Assembly: GCA_022567275.1 (NCBI GenBank)
Contig: JADFHH010000117.1
Span: 1 to 6,005 of the forward strand
Source of the DNA: Pseudomonadota bacterium
Lineage (GTDB): Bacteria > Pseudomonadota > Alphaproteobacteria > Rhizobiales > Methyloligellaceae
Length of the DNA stretch: 6,005 nucleotides
Direction: 5' to 3'
Positions 5,892 through 6,005 of this stretch are shown one piece after another (the stretch's first letter is position 1; every line of letters begins with the position of its first letter). The notes below the pieces were generated by a model that worked only from the letters and a program-made list of their open reading frames with translations, searched no databases and was not told where the DNA came from. The position numbers and the translations under genes are program-made.

Positions 5892-5960
5892 GTAGATAGG
5901 GACGGTGTGCCCGATTCCAATGAGCTCCACCTACTTAATGTGTTGAGCAGGCAGCCACGC

Positions 5961-6005
5961 GTGAGCGTCGCGAACCCGATTCCTCAGCCGATCCTTCGAG
6001 GTCTA
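5961..6005 (+). CDS. Possible phage structural-type protein (5' end only)
   Basis: From GTG 5961 the last 15 codons read VSVANPIPQPILRGL and run off the window. The ANPI-x-x-PI-x-RGL pattern is, from memory, like the N-termini of some phage virion or tail-associated proteins. The stretch is far too short for an assignment. There is no strong Shine-Dalgarno; AGCAGG (5945-5950) is a weak candidate 10 bases upstream. The frame is also open from just after the zinc-ribbon stop (5892), so an earlier start such as GTG 5907, with AGGGA at 5898-5902, is possible. Confidence 0.3.
   Translation, partial: MSVANPIPQPILRGL

Noticed and set aside
1..6005. tRNA, rRNA, CRISPR array, riboswitch or complete insertion sequence
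   Set aside because: I looked for cloverleaf arms, regular direct repeats, transposase motifs and long leaders and saw none. Only one intergenic region exceeds 100 bases before the final 114-base tail.

Overview
The window reads as a piece of an alphaproteobacterial chromosome or contig. It is GC-rich, has tightly packed genes, and its codon use and protein sequences look like Hyphomicrobiales or Rhodobacterales; this is an inference from style, not a database match. Most of it is a phosphonate uptake and catabolism locus. Its last roughly 580 bases look different and are probably of phage or other mobile origin.

Bases 1-2131 (+) hold the 3' part of a phosphonate-type ABC importer: the end of the ATPase gene phnC, then two permease genes of the PhnE family. 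These are coupled to one another by stop/start overlap or near-overlap. The binding-protein gene (phnD) and the Walker A half of PhnC are not in the window. Bases 2149-3042 (-) encode a LysR-type regulator resembling the group associated with aminoethylphosphonate catabolism. It runs tail to tail with the transporter, 17 bases apart. A 107-base intergenic region (3043-3149) separates its start from the divergent gene on the + strand and holds a 13-base T-N11-A dyad and two overlapping candidate promoters facing opposite ways.

Bases 3150-4244 (+) encode a zinc-dependent medium-chain dehydrogenase resembling the clade repeatedly seen next to phosphonate genes. It keeps the catalytic zinc ligands but has lost all four structural-zinc cysteines. 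Thirteen bases later, 4258-5433 (+) encodes an NAD(P)-dependent aldehyde dehydrogenase. A simple working model is import of a phosphonate by PhnC/E1/E2, sensing by the LysR protein, and two-step oxidation of an alcohol to an aldehyde to an acid by the dehydrogenase pair. No recognised C-P bond-cleaving enzyme is visible, so the substrate and the cleavage step are unknown.

The aldehyde dehydrogenase stops about 100 residues short, just before the expected EEIFGPV segment. At that point the sequence passes, through an ATGA overlap, into small densely packed ORFs: a 68-aa unknown, a 51-aa arginine-rich unknown that overlaps a 64-aa zinc-ribbon protein in another frame, and a possible partial phage-structural-type ORF running off the end. 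Local GC falls and arginine codons AGA/AGG appear. The likeliest explanations are insertion of a prophage or other element into the aldehyde dehydrogenase gene, a rearrangement, or a chimeric assembly. The sequence alone cannot decide between them.
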